A DNA stretch of 56,881 nucleotides. Origin: Gammaproteobacteria bacterium (GTDB taxonomy: Bacteria; Pseudomonadota; Gammaproteobacteria; SZUA-140). The notes under the pieces are model-generated. The model searched no databases. It was given only the letters and a program-made list of their open reading frames with translations, and was not told the origin of the DNA. This document shows positions 56,217 to 56,881 of this stretch, in pieces. The stretch lies in the NCBI GenBank assembly GCA_020845975.1, contig JADLET010000122.1, positions 1-56,881 on the forward strand, written 5' to 3'. Every line of letters begins with the position of its first letter. Positions within the stretch are counted from its first letter, which is position 1. The translations under genes were made by a program, and so were the position numbers.

Positions 56217-56612
56217 CTACGCGGGGGATAGGTCAGCGACAGCTCCACGCTCACCTTTCGTAATTAATCGCTTTAACATTGCTATCTGACGGCGCAAACC
56301 AAGCGGGGTCAATGATGCCCCATCATGTCTAACGCGGAAATCGACATCTATCCAGTTGTGGGGATGTCTTGTAACGAGATAGCAAACCCTGTTCACATGG
56401 TGGATACCGGGGATTATCCATTGGTCTTCTACAGAACCATCATCGATGACAGTCCATAGATACTCCGGAGAAAGTCGGCGAACAATTTCAAAATCCTCCC
56501 CAAACGTCTCAAGGCCGATACCACCCCATATGTCGAATATTGCATCGGGATGACGGTAAGGCTCGAAGTACTCAATAAATGTGTCTTCGTGAAGAACGCA
56601 AGGGTTAGCCAT
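56217..56612 (-). CDS. Orphan small soluble protein of unknown function
   Basis: The 131-residue frame has an AGGGG ribosome site about six bases before the ATG at 56610-56612. The sequence is balanced and globular in character (DTFIEYFEPYRHPDAIFDIWGG, LSPEYLWTVIDDGSVEDQWIIPG, NRVCYLVTRHPHNWIDVDFRVR), with aromatic and acidic residues and no signal peptide, membrane helix or repeats. I recognise no family. Its DNA is less GC-rich than the housekeeping genes here and it sits next to an IS30 element, so recent acquisition is plausible. Confidence 0.6.
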   Translation of the reverse strand: MANPCVLHEDTFIEYFEPYRHPDAIFDIWGGIGLETFGEDFEIVRRLSPEYLWTVIDDGSVEDQWIIPGIHHVNRVCYLVTRHPHNWIDVDFRVRHDGASLTPLGLRRQIAMLKRLITKGERGAVADLSPA

Positions 56613-56761
56613 AAGTTGCCCCTAAATGTAGCAACAATATTTAATTATTTATTTTGCTATCACTGAACTCTTCCAAACGATGACGTGCGACAAAACTGAT
56701 ATCTGGTACAAATCTCTCCGGTAATTCGATGGGGCGTCCATTTAATGGGAGGATTGCAGAT
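56613..56761. other. Intergenic flank including the likely IS30 end
   Basis: This AT-rich stretch holds the promoter of the leftward orphan gene and, near 56735-56761, the probable terminal region of the IS30 element. No other gene is present. Confidence 0.4.
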
Positions 56762-56881
56762 TCAACCGGTCGCCGCAACACACGCCCGAAATTTTTCAGC
56801 TGGGGTGAGAAACCCCAGCGTTTTGCGTGGCCGCTGATTGAGTTGGATCGCCACGCGGTTGAGATCAGCCTGTGAATATTG
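56762..56881 (-). CDS. IS30-family transposase, 3' end (partial at window edge)
   Basis: The last 39 codons and the stop of an IS30-family transposase are read on the minus strand from the window end: QADLNRVAIQLNQRPRKTLGF then LTPAEKFRACVAATG. RPRKTLG with TPxE is diagnostic for the end of the IS30 DDE domain. The stop codon at 56762-56764 is followed within about 35 bases by AATCCTCCCATTAAATGG, likely the region of the terminal inverted repeat. The rest of the element lies beyond the window. Confidence 0.88.
   Translation of the reverse strand, partial: QYSQADLNRVAIQLNQRPRKTLGFLTPAEKFRACVAATG

Overview
The window is a GC-rich bacterial chromosome segment, most likely from a gammaproteobacterium. 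The clues are protein-level: a SulP/universal-stress pair, an NfeD/slipin pair, a CorC/HlyC pair, a two-partner secretion system, a RAYT-type transposase relic and REP-like palindromes. I cannot fix the genus. No rRNA, tRNA, CRISPR array or phage module was seen. Genes change strand often and the intergenic spaces carry many decayed genes and short repeats, so this looks like a remodelled accessory-rich part of a chromosome rather than a plasmid or prophage.

Layout. 1-5.8 kb: an HI0933-family flavoprotein whose stop codon lies in a REP-like palindrome, an SDR protein, a DUF2798 membrane protein, tadA, and a SulP anion transporter followed by a tandem universal stress protein. 6.2-16.8 kb: a two-partner secretion locus on the minus strand, with a GGDEF protein carrying four CBS modules, then TpsB, then a 2356-residue TpsA adhesin built of six FG-GAP-like repeats and ten YDG repeats. 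17.3-22 kb: a stand-alone cyclic-nucleotide-binding protein, an unidentified gene broken by a one-base loss, a lipoprotein with 14 propeller-like repeats, and a dead RAYT transposase. 22-25.2 kb: the NfeD/slipin operon and a CDGSH iron-sulfur protein bracketed by two copies of a short repeat related to the RAYT ends. 25.8-29.6 kb: a WcaJ-type sugar-phosphate transferase, a small unknown protein, and a VOC/DUF1428 pair.

30.1-36.8 kb holds a tight four-gene set: a TVP38/DedA-like membrane protein, a six-hairpin glycosidase-like protein, a GT4 glycosyltransferase, and a fusion of an alkaline-phosphatase-fold domain to an endonuclease/exonuclease/phosphatase (EEP) domain. I infer that it makes or turns over a glycolipid or a membrane-linked glycan. 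37.1-40.9 kb reads on the minus strand: host-attachment-like protein, thiolase C-terminal relic, an SDR-SPW-VKOR fusion, and a di-iron alternative oxidase, each junction overlapping by one to four bases. The pairing of a quinone-linked VKOR-like domain with a quinol oxidase suggests a redox unit. These two clusters are the best candidates for an undescribed system.

41-46.3 kb: a DUF2892 relic, a VOC protein, a RibD/DHFR-like reductase, two adjacent CNNM/CBS/CorC proteins of which one has a single-base frameshift, and an IS110 transposase tail. 46.3-55 kb: a single 2904-residue cyclic beta-1,2-glucan synthase (NdvB/ChvB type). 55.6-56.9 kb: an intact DUF2892 protein, an orphan small gene, and the 3' end of an IS30-family transposase that runs off the window.
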